This document shows, piece by piece, positions 28,203 through 40,640 of a stretch of 64,000 nucleotides of DNA. The stretch spans positions 258,501 to 322,500 of the forward strand of contig CP027224.1 of the NCBI GenBank assembly GCA_002973635.1, read 5' to 3'. Positions within the stretch are counted from its first letter, which is position 1. Each line of letters begins with the position of its first letter. The translations under genes were made by a program, and so were the position numbers. The DNA comes from Lysinibacillus sp. B2A1. Its GTDB lineage: Bacteria; Bacillota; Bacilli; Bacillales_A; Planococcaceae. The notes below the pieces were generated by a model, which saw nothing but the letters and a program-made list of their open reading frames with translations, was not told where the DNA came from and did no database searches.

Positions 28203-28319
28203 AAAGAATTAATTTCGACAAAACGTTTTAAACTCCTTCAAAAGTAACGGATTTTCTATCAATTTTTTCATAAATATAACGATATTAATACTATGACTAG
28301 TTTTTAAGGAGGAGATGTC
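28203..28319. promoter_or_regulatory. Shared divergent promoter region, kinase and regulator
   Basis: 117 bases between the divergent starts. GGAGGAG at 28310-28316 serves the regulator. On the other strand AAGGAG lies about 30 bases before the kinase ATG, too distant to serve it. No operator palindrome is evident. Confidence 0.45.
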
Positions 28320-29480
28320 ATGAGGATCGTGTTAGTAGATGATGAACATTTACCATTAACGAGACTGAAAACCTTACTTGAAAAGAGTAAAGTCCCGAAA
28401 ATTGATATAGTTGGGGAATATACAGACTCTCTAGAAGTCATTGCTCAAATACAAGCGCTGCGACCTGATGTTGCATTTCTAGATATTGTCATGCCAGATA
28501 TGGATGGTCTTGCATTAGGAGAAAAGCTACAAGAGCTATTGCCAAATGTTGAGATTGTCTTTACTACAGGTTATGACAAATATGCTATAGATGCTTTTAA
28601 TTTGCATGCAATAGACTATCTATTAAAGCCTGTGCAAGAAATACGCTTGCAAAAAACATTAGAACGGCTCCAAAGGGTAATCGAAAATAATCAGCAAATG
28701 GCAACGAAGCAAAAGATGATTCAGCTGCTGGGCGGCATTAAAGTTATTACACCTGAAGGTAAGGTGCAATTAATGAAATGGCGGACATCGAAAGCAAAAG
28801 AGCTATTCGCTTATATGCTTAGCAATCGCAATGAAATAATTTATCGTGATACTATATTAGAGCTATTTTGGCCAGAATCGGATATGGATAAAGCGTCCAA
28901 GCAACTTTATACAGCTATTTATACCATCCGTCAAACATTAAAAAATTATGGATTAGAGGGCGTTCAAATATCAAGCCCATTGTTAAATTCGGGTTATAAA
29001 TTACTGGTGGAAAATGTAGTAATTGATGTAGAACAATGGTTGGATCATTTAAAAGCTTTACCCCCTCTACAAGAAAATACAGCAGATAAACATGAACGGG
29101 TGTCCCAAGCCTATACAGGAGATTATTTAGGGGATAGCGATTATCTTTGGTCTGAGGGAGAAAGGGAACGGCTCAGACGATTATGGTTGCGCCACGCACA
29201 GCAATTAAGTGAATTTTATATAAGTAACAAACAATATGCTGCAGCAGTGAGAGTACAGGAGAGGATCCAAATAATCTCTCCAGATGAAGAAGAAAGCTAT
29301 TTCACCTTAATGAAGCTATATGATTTGCTCAATAATTCCGCTGCCGTAGAAGAGCAATATTGGCAACTTAGAAAAATGCTACAAGAGCAATTAGCAGTGG
29401 AGCCTAGTGTGGAAATTGAAGGATGGTATAGAAGTTGGAGAAAGATTAGTACAACATCGCATGTTGATGTTTTAAATTGA
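28320..29480 (+). CDS. Response regulator with winged-helix and BTAD domain, SARP-like (386 aa)
   Basis: ATG 28320 with GGAGGAG upstream. Receiver domain 1-120 (DDEH acidic pocket, FLDIVMPDMDG phosphoacceptor Asp about 55, conserved Thr in FTTGYDKYA, Lys in LLKPV). Winged-helix DNA-binding domain about 140-235 (RTSKAKELFAYML, LWP-like ELFWPE, AIYTIRQTLKNYG). Bacterial transcriptional activator domain about 240-380 with TPR-like helices (YTGDYLGDSDYLWSEGERERL). It pairs with the divergent hybrid kinase. Receiver-BTAD proteins activate target genes; the targets here are unknown, but nearby surface-protein genes are possible (inference). Confidence 0.9.
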   Translation: MRIVLVDDEHLPLTRLKTLLEKSKVPKIDIVGEYTDSLEVIAQIQALRPDVAFLDIVMPDMDGLALGEKLQELLPNVEIVFTTGYDKYAIDAFNLHAIDYLLKPVQEIRLQKTLERLQRVIENNQQMATKQKMIQLLGGIKVITPEGKVQLMKWRTSKAKELFAYMLSNRNEIIYRDTILELFWPESDMDKASKQLYTAIYTIRQTLKNYGLEGVQISSPLLNSGYKLLVENVVIDVEQWLDHLKALPPLQENTADKHERVSQAYTGDYLGDSDYLWSEGERERLRRLWLRHAQQLSEFYISNKQYAAAVRVQERIQIISPDEEESYFTLMKLYDLLNNSAAVEEQYWQLRKMLQEQLAVEPSVEIEGWYRSWRKISTTSHVDVLN

Positions 29481-29485
29481 AGTTA

Positions 29486-29520
29486 AAAAGGGCTCTGCAT
29501 TAAGCAGAGTCCTTTTTAAG
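29486..29520 (+). terminator. Bidirectional terminator between convergent genes
   Basis: AAAGGGCTCTGC / GCAGAGTCCTTT with a 5-base loop and T-rich sequence on both strands, between the regulator and the minus-strand secreted repeat protein. Confidence 0.85.
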
Positions 29521-29539
29521 TTTTCAAATACACTTTCAT

Positions 29540-31405
29540 TTAATTAGAAGTATTGAAATTCCAAATTGCATTATTTAAATTATTAATAGCATTATTAATT
29601 TCGTATTGTGTAGAATTAGCACTATTTACAACCGATTGAGCTGAATAGATAGCTGAAGACAAATTATTTTTAGTTGTTTGGCTTTTCCAAGAATCGTTTG
29701 AGAATAAATTCCAAGCGGTATTAATTAAGTTTGATAGTTGAGTTTTATCAACATTATAATATCCATTCGTACTATTTCTTTGAGCATTTTTGTAATTCGT
29801 AATAGCATTATTTAAATTATTAATTGCATTGGAAATATCGTTTTGAGTAGCGTAATAATTATTTACCACTGTTTGTGCAGATGATACTGCTGACTCCATT
29901 ACAGTTCTCTCTGTTGGAGTTGTCCATGGCGTGTTGTATGACAAATTTGTACCATCCCAAGAAGTTGTCACATACTGAACAGAATTGATTAGTGCTTGTA
30001 ATGATGTTTTATCTGTACCGTATCCAGCAGTCCTATTTCTTTGAGCATTTTTGTAAGTCGTAATAGCATTATTTAAATTATAGATGGCATTGGAAATATC
30101 GTTTTGAGTAGCGTAATAATTATTTACCACTGCTTGTGCAGATGAAACGGCTGACTCCATTGCATTTCTCTCTGCTTGGGTTGTCCAAGGCGTGTTATAT
30201 ATGTTATTACCATCCCAAGAAACTGTAACATACTGAACAGAATTGATTAGATTTTGTAATGATGTTTTATCACCATTTCCATACCCATACTTCGTTCCAT
30301 TTTTCTGCACAGCTTGATAGTTTGCTAATGCAGTTTTGTATTGTGAAATGGCAGTGTTCACTTGCTCCTGTGAAGCACTTGTATTATTAGCTACTGCTTT
30401 AGCATTTGTAACGGCTGCTTCAAATGCGTTGCGATCTGTCTGTGTTGTCCATCTTTCAGTTGTTAAAACATCATTTCCATAAACAGACACAGCAACATAT
30501 GGAAGGGCAGTTAGCAATTTATTTAATTCAGTTTTATTTGCTATAGGCAATGTTACAGAAGCTTTGTTATCATCTACCTGTACTTTAGTAACAATATGTC
30601 CTGAATCTAATGCTACCTTTGCACCGCCATTAACCGTTATCTGCTCAATTTTACCCTCCCCGTAAAGGCTAAAATCTTTGTCAACATCGATGATTAGTTT
30701 GTCAACATTCGATGAAACCTCAAATGCAGCCACTTTATCAACGACTTTGATAGTTGAAATTGTTTGATTAGAGGACACATCCACTTTTGTACGTTCTACG
30801 TTTAGTGTTGCTGATTTAACATCATTTAGAGAAACATTGAGCCAATTAATTTTTCTTGCTGTAAGAGGTTTAAAGGTAATTTCATCCCCAATTGTTACTT
30901 TATCGAGTGAGAATGATTTTTTTACACGACTTGTAACAATCAGCTCATCCTCGATAGCAACATTTTCAACCTTCACATAATCTGCATCGACAGTTAGGCT
31001 TCCATCAATCTTCGCGTCTCCACCATCGAAATATACCGTCTTTTTGTTAGTCCCAGCTTTTTTCAATGTTAGTGATGTCACGCTAGTAATTTCACCCTTT
31101 TTTACGACAATTGTAGCTTGCGCATTTGTTAATGCCGTGCTATTTGCAGTTTTAAAGAGTGATTTAAGAGAGTCACTAATATTATATTGTCCGTTAGAAG
31201 TACGTACTTTATCTTTTGTAATATTAGTAATGGTAACTGCATCTCCTGCTGGCACCTTTGTTTTAGTAGCAGCCAATCGTTCCCCAATTTGAATTGACTG
31301 GTTTACAGATGAATCACTAGAAGCAGCGTTTACAGGCGCTACAGGCAATACTAAAGTTGCTGTAAGAGCCGTTGCCATAAAAGTTGATAACGCTTTATTT
31401 TTCAT
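29540..31405 (-). CDS. Secreted beta-solenoid protein with four helical FIVAR-like repeats (621 aa)
   Basis: The start MKNKALSTFMATALTATL is preferred over a Met six codons upstream, because GGAGTG lies about 6 bases before it. Signal peptide to about residue 27 (PVNAASS). Residues 40-290 form a beta-solenoid-like region of recurrent short strands (SLTVDADYVKVENVAIED) similar to the region after the SLH repeats in the 1709-aa protein. From about 295 to the end are four repeats of roughly 86 residues (LINSVQYVT, TTQAERNAMESAVSSAQ, ATQNDISNAINNLNNAI), the last shortened. No SLH or other anchor. It is monocistronic. The role is probably wall- or surface-associated; no enzymatic motif is seen. 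Confidence 0.75.
   Translation of the reverse strand: MKNKALSTFMATALTATLVLPVAPVNAASSDSSVNQSIQIGERLAATKTKVPAGDAVTITNITKDKVRTSNGQYNISDSLKSLFKTANSTALTNAQATIVVKKGEITSVTSLTLKKAGTNKKTVYFDGGDAKIDGSLTVDADYVKVENVAIEDELIVTSRVKKSFSLDKVTIGDEITFKPLTARKINWLNVSLNDVKSATLNVERTKVDVSSNQTISTIKVVDKVAAFEVSSNVDKLIIDVDKDFSLYGEGKIEQITVNGGAKVALDSGHIVTKVQVDDNKASVTLPIANKTELNKLLTALPYVAVSVYGNDVLTTERWTTQTDRNAFEAAVTNAKAVANNTSASQEQVNTAISQYKTALANYQAVQKNGTKYGYGNGDKTSLQNLINSVQYVTVSWDGNNIYNTPWTTQAERNAMESAVSSAQAVVNNYYATQNDISNAIYNLNNAITTYKNAQRNRTAGYGTDKTSLQALINSVQYVTTSWDGTNLSYNTPWTTPTERTVMESAVSSAQTVVNNYYATQNDISNAINNLNNAITNYKNAQRNSTNGYYNVDKTQLSNLINTAWNLFSNDSWKSQTTKNNLSSAIYSAQSVVNSANSTQYEINNAINNLNNAIWNFNTSN
29543..30540 (-). repeat. 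Four tandem repeats of about 258 bases
   Basis: Boundaries fall near 29760, 30005 and 30262 (recurring AATGATGTTTTATC on the + strand near 29999 and 30256). The two central units are nearly identical, the outer ones more divergent. They encode the FIVAR-like helical repeats. Confidence 0.8.
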
Positions 31406-31656
31406 TTTGGTCACTCCAATCATCGTATTTAGTAGCTAATATATCATATATTTCAATAATTTAGTATCCAAAGGGCATGTTTTACTAGGTTTGATATGTA
31501 AATAAACCAATAGTCCTTTTTTTATCTTTCTTGTTTTTTGTGATAAAATCCTAATATTTCTCTATAAATATGTAAAATTCTACTTTATTCGATAAATCTA
31601 TTGTTGTGATACAATGTTCCATCCATTATTATTATGTATAAAAGAGGGGTGTTGTC

Positions 31657-33807
31657 ATGAAAAAATCTAGAAGTATTGCTTTAAAGCTATCTTCTCTAAT
31701 AATAGGAATATTTTTACTATTATTTTTTGCTTATACGATGATAACAGGCATTATTTTAAAAAATCAGAGTGTTGATGATGCAGAAAATGCAACGCTTGAA
31801 ACTGCTGAATTTTCTGCAGCAAAAATGAGTGAGCGCTTTAAGAAAGCCAATACTACTTTACTTACAACGAAACGTATTGTTGAAAGTATGGAAAAGAAAG
31901 GTGAGGTTTCCGCACACGCTATTTTAGATATCATGGAAACCAATTTAGTGAATAATGATGATCTGCTTGGGGTAGGCGTTATTTTAGAGCAAAATATTGC
32001 AAACGTAAAACCGATAGCTCTTACGACTTTATTAGAACAGAATACTATGAAAATAGATTCATCTACATATGCTGCATTAACTGATTCAAAAAATCGCTTT
32101 ATACCTTACTTAAGTAAGGATGGCGGCGGTATTACTGCTGCTGCTATTGAAGGGATTGATGATAAAAGTGTGTCCGAATGGTATTGGGTACCAAAAGACG
32201 AAGGACGATCAGTTCTAACAGAGCCCTATGATTATAATGTGAATGGAAAGACAGTCCTAATGACAACTATTTCTGTTCCATTAGTGAATGCTTCAGGGAA
32301 ATTTTTCGGCATAATGACAGCTGATTTATCCATCGATTATTTAAATGGATTGACAGAGTCGGTCAAGCCAGATGGTGGTTATGCGGCGATTATTACAAAT
32401 AAGGGTATTTTAACGGCGAATAGCATTGGTGCTACATTAGATGGATTAAATATGCAGGATCATTTGGATTGGACAAGCATTAAACAAACGATGGATAATG
32501 GTGAAGTAAAAAGCATGTATATGGACTCTGATGAATTGAAAGAAAATTCTTTTAATGTTTTTTCTCCAATGGTATTAGAGGGAATTGATGAAACATGGAC
32601 TGTGCAAGTGGTGCTACCTAAATCAAAAATTTTAGAGACCTATAATCAGGTGTTTATTTTTACAATTGCTGCATCTATTATTATAGTGGTTTTGATGTCT
32701 GCCGCTAGTGCACTATTTATTTATAGACAATTAAAGCCATTAAAGTTTTTACGTGCATCTATTGAAACAGCAGCTGATGGTGATTTAACACAAAGAGTGG
32801 ATGAGAAATATATTAAAGCTGATGAGATTGGTGCTGTTGCACTGGCTTATAATACTATGTTGGATCAAACAAATAGTGCCATAAAAACAGTGCTAAATTC
32901 TACAACACTACTGAATCAATCATCCAATCATGTTCATGAGGCATTTAATGAAATAGTGGCTTCAAGTCAAGAGGTATCTGTAGCTATTAATGAAATTGCT
33001 CAAGGGGCGTCTAAGCAATCGGAGGATACAGAAGAGACAAACTATCGAATGATTGATTTATCCGATCAAATTGATGCTATTACCGCTTTATCGAATGAAA
33101 TGGATGAGTTATCAAATAAAACGAGACTTACTACTGACAAAGGCATGCAAGAGGTTGAAAGCTTACGTGACCGTAACGCAGAGACAAATGCCATGAATGG
33201 TCGTATTCAGCAGCAAATGGAGTCTCTGGCATCTAATATCGCCAATATTAATCAGATAATCGCATCTATTCAAGGTATTACGGAGCAAACGAATTTATTA
33301 GCTTTAAATGCAAGTATAGAAGCGGCTCGTGCTGGCGAGCATGGCAAAGGCTTTGCAGTTGTTGCAGAGGAAGTGCGAAAGCTAGCAGAGCAATCAAAAA
33401 ATGAAACAGATATAATTAAGCAAACAGTGGATAGTATACTTGCAAACTCTCAGCAAACCGTTGCTGTTATTGCTTCAAATGCAGGACTTATGCAGTCACA
33501 AAATGAGTCTGTACAAGGGACAGAGGTAGCATTTAAAGATAACAGTGAGCTGTCACGCTCTATCGCTTCTTCGATCAATAAGCTAATGGATAAGCTGTCG
33601 TATATGCTGGAGCATAAAAATCAAGCAATTATGGCAATCCAAAGTATCTCTGCTATTTCAGAGGAGACAGCTGCATCAGCGGAACAGGTGAGTGCTTCTG
33701 CTATCGATCAACAAGCGGAGCTGCAAAAGGTGGCGGAATCCATCAATAATATGAATGAGATTTCAAAGGAATTACAAGAGGTTGTTAATCGATTTAAGCT
33801 AGCTTAA
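31657..33807 (+). CDS. Methyl-accepting chemotaxis protein with Cache domain (716 aa)
   Basis: ATG 31657 with AGAGGGG upstream. Membrane helix 1 about 10-32; extracellular double-Cache sensor about 35-330 ([29 protein letters not shown]); membrane helix 2 about 333-355; HAMP 357-410 ([19 protein letters not shown]); cytoplasmic signalling tail with the hairpin [20 protein letters not shown] and flanking methylation helices. WYW..PYD motifs in Cache domains often bind amino acids, so amino-acid sensing is plausible but unproven. Monocistronic with its own terminator. Confidence 0.93.
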   Translation: MKKSRSIALKLSSLIIGIFLLLFFAYTMITGIILKNQSVDDAENATLETAEFSAAKMSERFKKANTTLLTTKRIVESMEKKGEVSAHAILDIMETNLVNNDDLLGVGVILEQNIANVKPIALTTLLEQNTMKIDSSTYAALTDSKNRFIPYLSKDGGGITAAAIEGIDDKSVSEWYWVPKDEGRSVLTEPYDYNVNGKTVLMTTISVPLVNASGKFFGIMTADLSIDYLNGLTESVKPDGGYAAIITNKGILTANSIGATLDGLNMQDHLDWTSIKQTMDNGEVKSMYMDSDELKENSFNVFSPMVLEGIDETWTVQVVLPKSKILETYNQVFIFTIAASIIIVVLMSAASALFIYRQLKPLKFLRASIETAADGDLTQRVDEKYIKADEIGAVALAYNTMLDQTNSAIKTVLNSTTLLNQSSNHVHEAFNEIVASSQEVSVAINEIAQGASKQSEDTEETNYRMIDLSDQIDAITALSNEMDELSNKTRLTTDKGMQEVESLRDRNAETNAMNGRIQQQMESLASNIANINQIIASIQGITEQTNLLALNASIEAARAGEHGKGFAVVAEEVRKLAEQSKNETDIIKQTVDSILANSQQTVAVIASNAGLMQSQNESVQGTEVAFKDNSELSRSIASSINKLMDKLSYMLEHKNQAIMAIQSISAISEETAASAEQVSASAIDQQAELQKVAESINNMNEISKELQEVVNRFKLA

Positions 33808-33813
33808 TCATGA

Positions 33814-33861
33814 AGGACTGCCTAAGAGGTATTGAGTGTTACCTAGGGCAGTTCTTTTTTA
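33814..33861 (+). terminator. Terminator after the first chemoreceptor
   Basis: GGACTGCC / GGGCAGTTC arms with an extended loop followed by TTTTTT, shortly after the stop. Confidence 0.7.
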
Positions 33862-33954
33862 TTGGGGAAGGCGGCTCTAAGCTATTCTCTCTTTTGGACA
33901 GATTGACCTAGCGAAAAAACAGCACTACTATAGGAAAGGAAAGGAGGGCACATT

Positions 33955-34887
33955 ATGATGTATCTCGGTATGATTTTCTTCCAGATTGTTGCTCCTATCT
34001 TAGTGCTTCTTGTGCTTGGCGCGATGTTGCAAAAGAAATTTCGCTTCAATCTAAAAGCACTCTCTCAGCTTATTACCTATTGCTTTATGCCAGCTGCTGT
34101 TTTTGTTAATTTATATGAAACAAGCGTGGAGCTCTCTGTGCTGGGAGAAGTTGCGATATTTATTGTACTTTTTATCGGCAGTCAAATGGTGCTAAGCCAT
34201 TTTTTAGCAAAAGGACTTGGTTTAGTTAAAACAGAGGCTGCAGTGTTTAAAAATAGTGTTGTCCTTATTAACTCAGGAAACTACGGGATTCCTGTTGCGC
34301 AAATGATATTCGTGACACAGCCAATCGGCGTAGCGATACAGGTTATTCTTGTGATATTCCAAAATATGACTACCTATACATATGGCTTATACAACTTAAT
34401 TTCCTCTACAAAATCAGGTATATCTATTGTAAAGGATTTCCTTAAGATGCCTATTATACATGCCCTTATTATAGGGGTAGCGATGAATTATTTTGATATT
34501 GCAGTGCCACAATTTATTAAAATTCCAATAGATCATGTGGCAGAAGGTTTTATTGCTGTGGCATTAATCACGTTAGGTGCACAACTATCACAGCTTGAAA
34601 TTAAATCCATGTTTAATAAAACCGTCATTATTAGCTGTTTTACACGATTAATTTTAGGACCAGCAGTTGCTTTACTCATTATTTATTTACTCGGCTTAGA
34701 TGGGGTAGTGGCACAATCATTATTTATCGCTAGTGCTTTTCCAACATCCCGAAATAGCTCTAGTTTAGCATTAGAGTATGATATCGAATCAGCAACAGCT
34801 GCTCAAACTGTTTTATTTTCAACAATAGTGAGCTGTATTACAGTAACAATTGTTATTTATCTAGCAGAACTATTATTTCTTTCATAA
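33955..34887 (+). CDS. AEC-family (auxin efflux carrier-like) transporter (310 aa)
   Basis: ATG 33955 (or 33958) after AAAGGAGG. The chain is hydrophobic with about 10 membrane helices in two inverted five-helix halves, with the family motifs NSGNYGIPVA (about 101-110) and, in the second half, SAFPTSRNSSSLALEYD. AEC proteins of this group export or import small organic acids such as malate; the substrate is not deducible. It is flanked by terminators and chemoreceptor genes, so it stands alone. Confidence 0.88.
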   Translation: MMYLGMIFFQIVAPILVLLVLGAMLQKKFRFNLKALSQLITYCFMPAAVFVNLYETSVELSVLGEVAIFIVLFIGSQMVLSHFLAKGLGLVKTEAAVFKNSVVLINSGNYGIPVAQMIFVTQPIGVAIQVILVIFQNMTTYTYGLYNLISSTKSGISIVKDFLKMPIIHALIIGVAMNYFDIAVPQFIKIPIDHVAEGFIAVALITLGAQLSQLEIKSMFNKTVIISCFTRLILGPAVALLIIYLLGLDGVVAQSLFIASAFPTSRNSSSLALEYDIESATAAQTVLFSTIVSCITVTIVIYLAELLFLS

Positions 34888-34898
34888 CATATGACGTA

Positions 34899-34936
34899 AA
34901 AAAAGGAATAGGCTTATGGCTTATTGCTTTTTTTTA
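34899..34936 (+). terminator. Terminator after the AEC transporter
   Basis: AATAGGC / GCTTATT stem (one G-T pair) with a 5-base loop, followed by TGCTTTTTTTT. Confidence 0.7.
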
Positions 34937-35063
34937 TGCTCCAAAAGTAAAATGAAGAAAATAATTAGAAAATAAAAGGATGTTTGTTAGTTAATGTAAT
35001 TTTTAATATTTACATAGGGTAAATAGGTGTTTGATCATAATATTGAAAGGAGCGTTCATAGTT

Positions 35064-36815
35064 TTGCGTAAAGGTATAGAGTTATGGAAGAAATTCATCA
35101 TCTTATTAATAGTTATTATGGTTGCTTTTAGTGTTGCTCTTGGGCTTATTGTCTATAAGAGTACAAAAAACATAGTGGAGCTGGCATTAAAAGAGAATAG
35201 TATGATATTAGCAAGAAATGTTGTGGGACAGCTTGATTCAGAGAGGTATGAGCAGCTAGTTACAAATCCAGATAACCGTTCACTGTATCTTGATTTACAG
35301 AAGGAGCTTACGACAATACTGAAAACCAATTATGTAACGTATATCTATGTATTCAAGGGAACACCTGATGGTAAACAATCAATGGTGCTGGTGGATGCAG
35401 GAGATTTAAATAGTGAGGAAACCTACCAAATTGGAGATATTATGGAGGATATCCCGTATGAAAGTGTTGTAAAAACAATTTCTAATAATGAGGATGGCTT
35501 TAGTGAGTTTGTTTCTGTAGAGGGGTGGGGAGATTTTATTTCTGCTTATGCACCTGTCAGAGCAAAAAACGGTGAAATTGTTGCATATGTTGGATTAGAT
35601 ATTGAGAGCTCCATTATTTACGGCATTCAAAAATCTGCTGTATCGAAGTACTTGCCTATTCTTTTAGGCATAGTCATTTTATTGAGTGTCGTTATGATGA
35701 CGACATTGTATTTGTATATGCGAAAATCACTGAAGCCGATATTTATCATGAAACGAGCAACAATAGCCTTTACAGATGGAAATATGGCAGAAGCTCAACA
35801 AATATTGGATGAAATAAGCTTTGAGTCGAATGATGATATTTCAGATTTTAGTAGCAAATTTAAAGAAATGATGCAATCTATGCATCAAATTATCTCTAAT
35901 CTATCGGGGATTGGCACAGATATTTCTAAGGCAACTGATAGTTTACAGGAGGTAGGGAATAATGTGCAGCACTCAAGTAACAAGCTCATTGAAAGTGCAG
36001 GAGGGATAGAGGAGAGTGTAGATCGACAAAGAGATCTAGCGACACATTCCTTTAAAACAATCGAAGAGATGACGTCAGGAATTATGCAGATTTCAGCATC
36101 TGTTTCTTCCGTTATGAAAAGCTCCTCCAATACAGCCGATCTTGTAAAGCAAAGTCAATCAGAAGCGGCAATGATTACGAATCGTATGAATGACGTGGCA
36201 GATTTGGTAACTCATACGGCAAATAATGTGAATGTTCTTGGTGAAAGATATAGTACAATCGAAGAAATGATAAGTGTTATTCAAAATATTGCCGATCAAA
36301 CAAATTTATTGGCATTAAACGCGGCGATTGAGGCAGCGAGAGCAGGTGAGCATGGTAAAGGTTTTGCTATTGTTGCGGAAGAGGTGAAAAAGCTGGCCGA
36401 GATGACAAAGTTGTCAGCAGAGGATATTCGTCAACATATATATGAATTTAAAATAGTAACAGAGACTGTGTTAAAAGAAATGGATCATAGTACTGTTGAA
36501 GTTAAAGAGGGAGCTCATTTAGTGATGGCGATTAGTGATGAGCTGGATCATTTGTTTGAAGCAGTAAAAGTAGTTGAGGAAGATGTTCAAAATGTTTTTG
36601 AGGTTACAAACACAATGTCCAAAAACACGAACGTCGTTTTATCGGCATTAGAGCAAACGAATGAGGCATCCGAGGTTGTCTTGTTGGAAACAAAAGAAGT
36701 AGCCGATGCATCAAAGTTGCAAGAATCATCATTGAGTCAGCTAAGTAGAACGATTCATGAATTAACGGAGCAGGTAAAGCGTTTAGAGTTTATGAAGCAA
36801 AAATATAAACTCTAA
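35064..36815 (+). CDS. Methyl-accepting chemotaxis protein (583 aa)
   Basis: The preferred start is TTG 35064 ([19 protein letters not shown]), since GAAAGGAG lies about 11 bases upstream; the frame extends to 35031 without a ribosome site. Membrane helix 1 about 9-30; a compact extracellular single-Cache-like domain 35-190 ([32 protein letters not shown]); membrane helix 2 about 200-222; a degenerate HAMP; signalling hairpin [20 protein letters not shown] about 410-430. The sensor is shorter than in the 716-aa receptor, so a different ligand is likely. Confidence 0.9.
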   Translation: MRKGIELWKKFIILLIVIMVAFSVALGLIVYKSTKNIVELALKENSMILARNVVGQLDSERYEQLVTNPDNRSLYLDLQKELTTILKTNYVTYIYVFKGTPDGKQSMVLVDAGDLNSEETYQIGDIMEDIPYESVVKTISNNEDGFSEFVSVEGWGDFISAYAPVRAKNGEIVAYVGLDIESSIIYGIQKSAVSKYLPILLGIVILLSVVMMTTLYLYMRKSLKPIFIMKRATIAFTDGNMAEAQQILDEISFESNDDISDFSSKFKEMMQSMHQIISNLSGIGTDISKATDSLQEVGNNVQHSSNKLIESAGGIEESVDRQRDLATHSFKTIEEMTSGIMQISASVSSVMKSSSNTADLVKQSQSEAAMITNRMNDVADLVTHTANNVNVLGERYSTIEEMISVIQNIADQTNLLALNAAIEAARAGEHGKGFAIVAEEVKKLAEMTKLSAEDIRQHIYEFKIVTETVLKEMDHSTVEVKEGAHLVMAISDELDHLFEAVKVVEEDVQNVFEVTNTMSKNTNVVLSALEQTNEASEVVLLETKEVADASKLQESSLSQLSRTIHELTEQVKRLEFMKQKYKL

Positions 36816-36883
36816 AGGAAAAATAGTGATGAAGCTTCCATCTCTTAGCAATATCTGTTACACTAGCATCAAACTTAATAGCA

Positions 36884-36983
36884 TTAACTAGGGGAGTCTG
36901 ATGAGTCAGGCTGAGAGGGAAACGCATAGAGGTTTCTTGACCCTTTGGACCTGATCTGGCTCATACCAGCGTGGGAAAGTTAA
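36884..36983 (+). ncRNA. TPP riboswitch (THI element)
   Basis: Conserved elements in order: GGGGAGTC, CTGAGAGG, GACCCTTTGG, ACCTGATCTGG, ATACCAGCGTGGGAAAGT. The closing P1 helix is TTAACT (36884-36889) with AGTTAA (36978-36983). A strong terminator follows at 37035, then thiC. Thiamine pyrophosphate binding should favour termination and shut off thiC. Confidence 0.95.
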
Positions 36984-37034
36984 GAAATTATTGCTAGCTC
37001 TTTACAATGCGATAATTATACCTTTTACAATCAT

Positions 37035-37077
37035 AGCCGGATCCAAAAATTTTTGGATTCGGCTTTTTATTTTTTTG
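37035..37077 (+). terminator. Riboswitch-controlled terminator before thiC
   Basis: AGCCGGATCCAAAAA / TTTTTGGATTCGGCT, near-perfect 15-pair hairpin, then TTTTATTTTTTT. It is the expression platform of the TPP riboswitch. Confidence 0.9.
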
Positions 37078-37131
37078 GGGTGAGCTAGATTCGGGTCCTT
37101 GTATGGAATTATTTATAAGGGAGAGAAGTAG

Positions 37132-38913
<1,782 letters not shown>

Positions 38914-38922
38914 TATTGTCAT

Positions 38923-38958
38923 GAAAGGTTTGTGTTTATTTAGGCACAAACCTTTTTC
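38923..38958 (+). terminator. Terminator after thiC
   Basis: AAAGGTTTGTG / CACAAACCTTT stem with a 10-base loop and TTTTTCG following. Confidence 0.85.
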
Positions 38959-38968
38959 GTTGAATAGA

Positions 38969-39002
38969 AAACTCCATGTGAAATGTTGCTCACATGGAGT
39001 TA
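38969..39002 (-). terminator. Terminator after the catalase gene
   Basis: AACTCCATGTGA / TCACATGGAGTT, 12 perfect pairs, 8-base loop; on the minus strand TTTTC follows. It lies 36 bases past the catalase stop. Confidence 0.8.
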
Positions 39003-39037
39003 AAGTTGGATTTGGATATCAATAATAGATGGAAAAA

Positions 39038-40543
39038 TTAAACGTTAGTTGGTTGTTTTACGTATGGGTTAGCAAGATCCATACCTTCTAATGAAAGACC
39101 CATTGCTTTTGCTACACCCTCGCCATATGCTGGATCAGCTAAATAGCAGTGAAGGATGTGGCGACGTTTGATGAACTCTTCAACAGGTGCCATATCATTT
39201 GCTGTATTTTCGAATAGACGTTGTTGTTCTTCAGCAGTCATTAGGCGGAATAGTTTTCCTGGCTGCTCGAAGTAGTTGTTATCATCTTCACGGAAGTCAT
39301 GGATACCTGCGTTACCATCAATACGTAATTCAGGCTCTTTATAGTCTAAGTTGTGCTCCCATTCGCCATAGCTGTTTGGTTCATAGCCTAATGTTGAACC
39401 AAGGTTGCCGTCAAAACGCATAGCGCCATCACGATGGAAAGTACGGAATGGGCATTTTGGTGCGTTTACAGGAAGCATATAATGATTCACACCTAGGCGG
39501 TAGCGTTGTGCATCTGCATATGCAAAGATACGGCCTTGTAACATTTTATCTGGAGAGAAGCTAACTCCAGGAACAATGTTAGACGGTGCAAATGCTGCTT
39601 GCTCAACCTCAGCAAAATAGTTGTCTGGGTTTTTATTTAATTCGAATTCACCTACAGGAATTAATGGGAAATCTTTTTTATACCATACCTTTGTTAAATC
39701 AAATGGATTATATGGTAGTTCACGAGCTTGTTCTTCAGTCATTACCTGAATGTACATTTTCCATTTAGGGAAGTCACCTTGCTCGATAGCACCATATAGA
39801 TCACGTTGTGACGATTCACGATCTTTACCAACTACTTCCTCTGCTTCAGCACCTGTTAAGTTTTTAATACCTTGCTCTGTGCGGAAGTGGAATTTTACCC
39901 ATACACGCTCATTTTCAGCATTGATAAAGCTATACGTATGAGAACCAAAACCATGCATATTGCGGTAACCAGCTGGAATACCACGGTCAGACATCACTAT
40001 TGTGACTTGGTGAAGAGCCTCTGGTAGTGAAGTCCAGAAATCCCAATTTGAGTTTAAGTTTTTCATATTTGTACGTGGGTCACGTTTTACCACGTGATTT
40101 AAATCTGTAAAGTGTAATGGGTCGCGGAAGAAGAATACAGGCGTATTGTTACCAACTAAATCCCAGTTACCTTCTTCTGTATAAAATTTAAGGGCAAAGC
40201 CACGAATATCTCGCTCAGCATCTGCTGCACCGCGTTCACCTGCAACTGTAGAGAAGCGTGCAAACATTTCTGTTTTCTTTCCAATCTCAGAGAAGATTTT
40301 TGCTTTTGTATATTGAGTAATATCATGCGTTACAGTGAAAGTACCAAATGCACCTGAACCTTTTGCGTGCATACGACGCTCAGGAATAACTTCACGGTTG
40401 AAGTTCGCTAATTTTTCAACTAGCCATACATCTTGAAGTAACAGAGGACCTCTTGGACCTGCTGACATGGAGTCATGGTTACTTACTACTGGAGCACCAC
40501 CTGCTGTTGTAAAACGACGGCTACGATCATTTGCGTTTGTCAT
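39038..40543 (-). CDS. katA: Haem catalase, small-subunit type (501 aa)
   Basis: Breaks hydrogen peroxide into water and oxygen. ATG 40543 follows AGGAGG. The catalytic His is in [12 protein letters not shown] (about 58), the Asn in the [12 protein letters not shown] block, and the haem-ligand Tyr in [14 protein letters not shown] (about 340). The length of about 500 residues is that of clade-3 vegetative catalases such as B. subtilis KatA. A near-perfect PerR box 83-97 bases upstream implies induction by peroxide. Monocistronic. Confidence 0.96.
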   Translation of the reverse strand: MTNANDRSRRFTTAGGAPVVSNHDSMSAGPRGPLLLQDVWLVEKLANFNREVIPERRMHAKGSGAFGTFTVTHDITQYTKAKIFSEIGKKTEMFARFSTVAGERGAADAERDIRGFALKFYTEEGNWDLVGNNTPVFFFRDPLHFTDLNHVVKRDPRTNMKNLNSNWDFWTSLPEALHQVTIVMSDRGIPAGYRNMHGFGSHTYSFINAENERVWVKFHFRTEQGIKNLTGAEAEEVVGKDRESSQRDLYGAIEQGDFPKWKMYIQVMTEEQARELPYNPFDLTKVWYKKDFPLIPVGEFELNKNPDNYFAEVEQAAFAPSNIVPGVSFSPDKMLQGRIFAYADAQRYRLGVNHYMLPVNAPKCPFRTFHRDGAMRFDGNLGSTLGYEPNSYGEWEHNLDYKEPELRIDGNAGIHDFREDDNNYFEQPGKLFRLMTAEEQQRLFENTANDMAPVEEFIKRRHILHCYLADPAYGEGVAKAMGLSLEGMDLANPYVKQPTNV

Positions 40544-40625
40544 AATAGTTTACCTCCTGAAAAAAATTGTGAGTCAAACTCTTCATCAATAACTATAACA
40601 AATATAAACTAGAATTGCTAGTACA

Positions 40626-40640
40626 TTATAATAATTATCG
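40626..40640 (-). promoter_or_regulatory. PerR box upstream of the catalase gene
   Basis: TTATAATAATTATCG matches the Bacillus PerR consensus TTATAATNATTATAA at all but the last two positions. It lies just before the catalase gene, a classical PerR target in Bacillus. Confidence 0.8.

Noticed and set aside
28032..28225. Out-of-frame small reading frame on the minus strand served by AAGGAG about 30 bases before the kinase start
   Set aside because: It overlaps the kinase gene in another frame, uses a TTG start and has no recognisable sequence; the kinase reading frame is clearly the real one.
29543..30540. Possible CRISPR array
   Set aside because: The period of about 258 bases, lack of short repeats with unique spacers and an intact reading frame show protein repeats.
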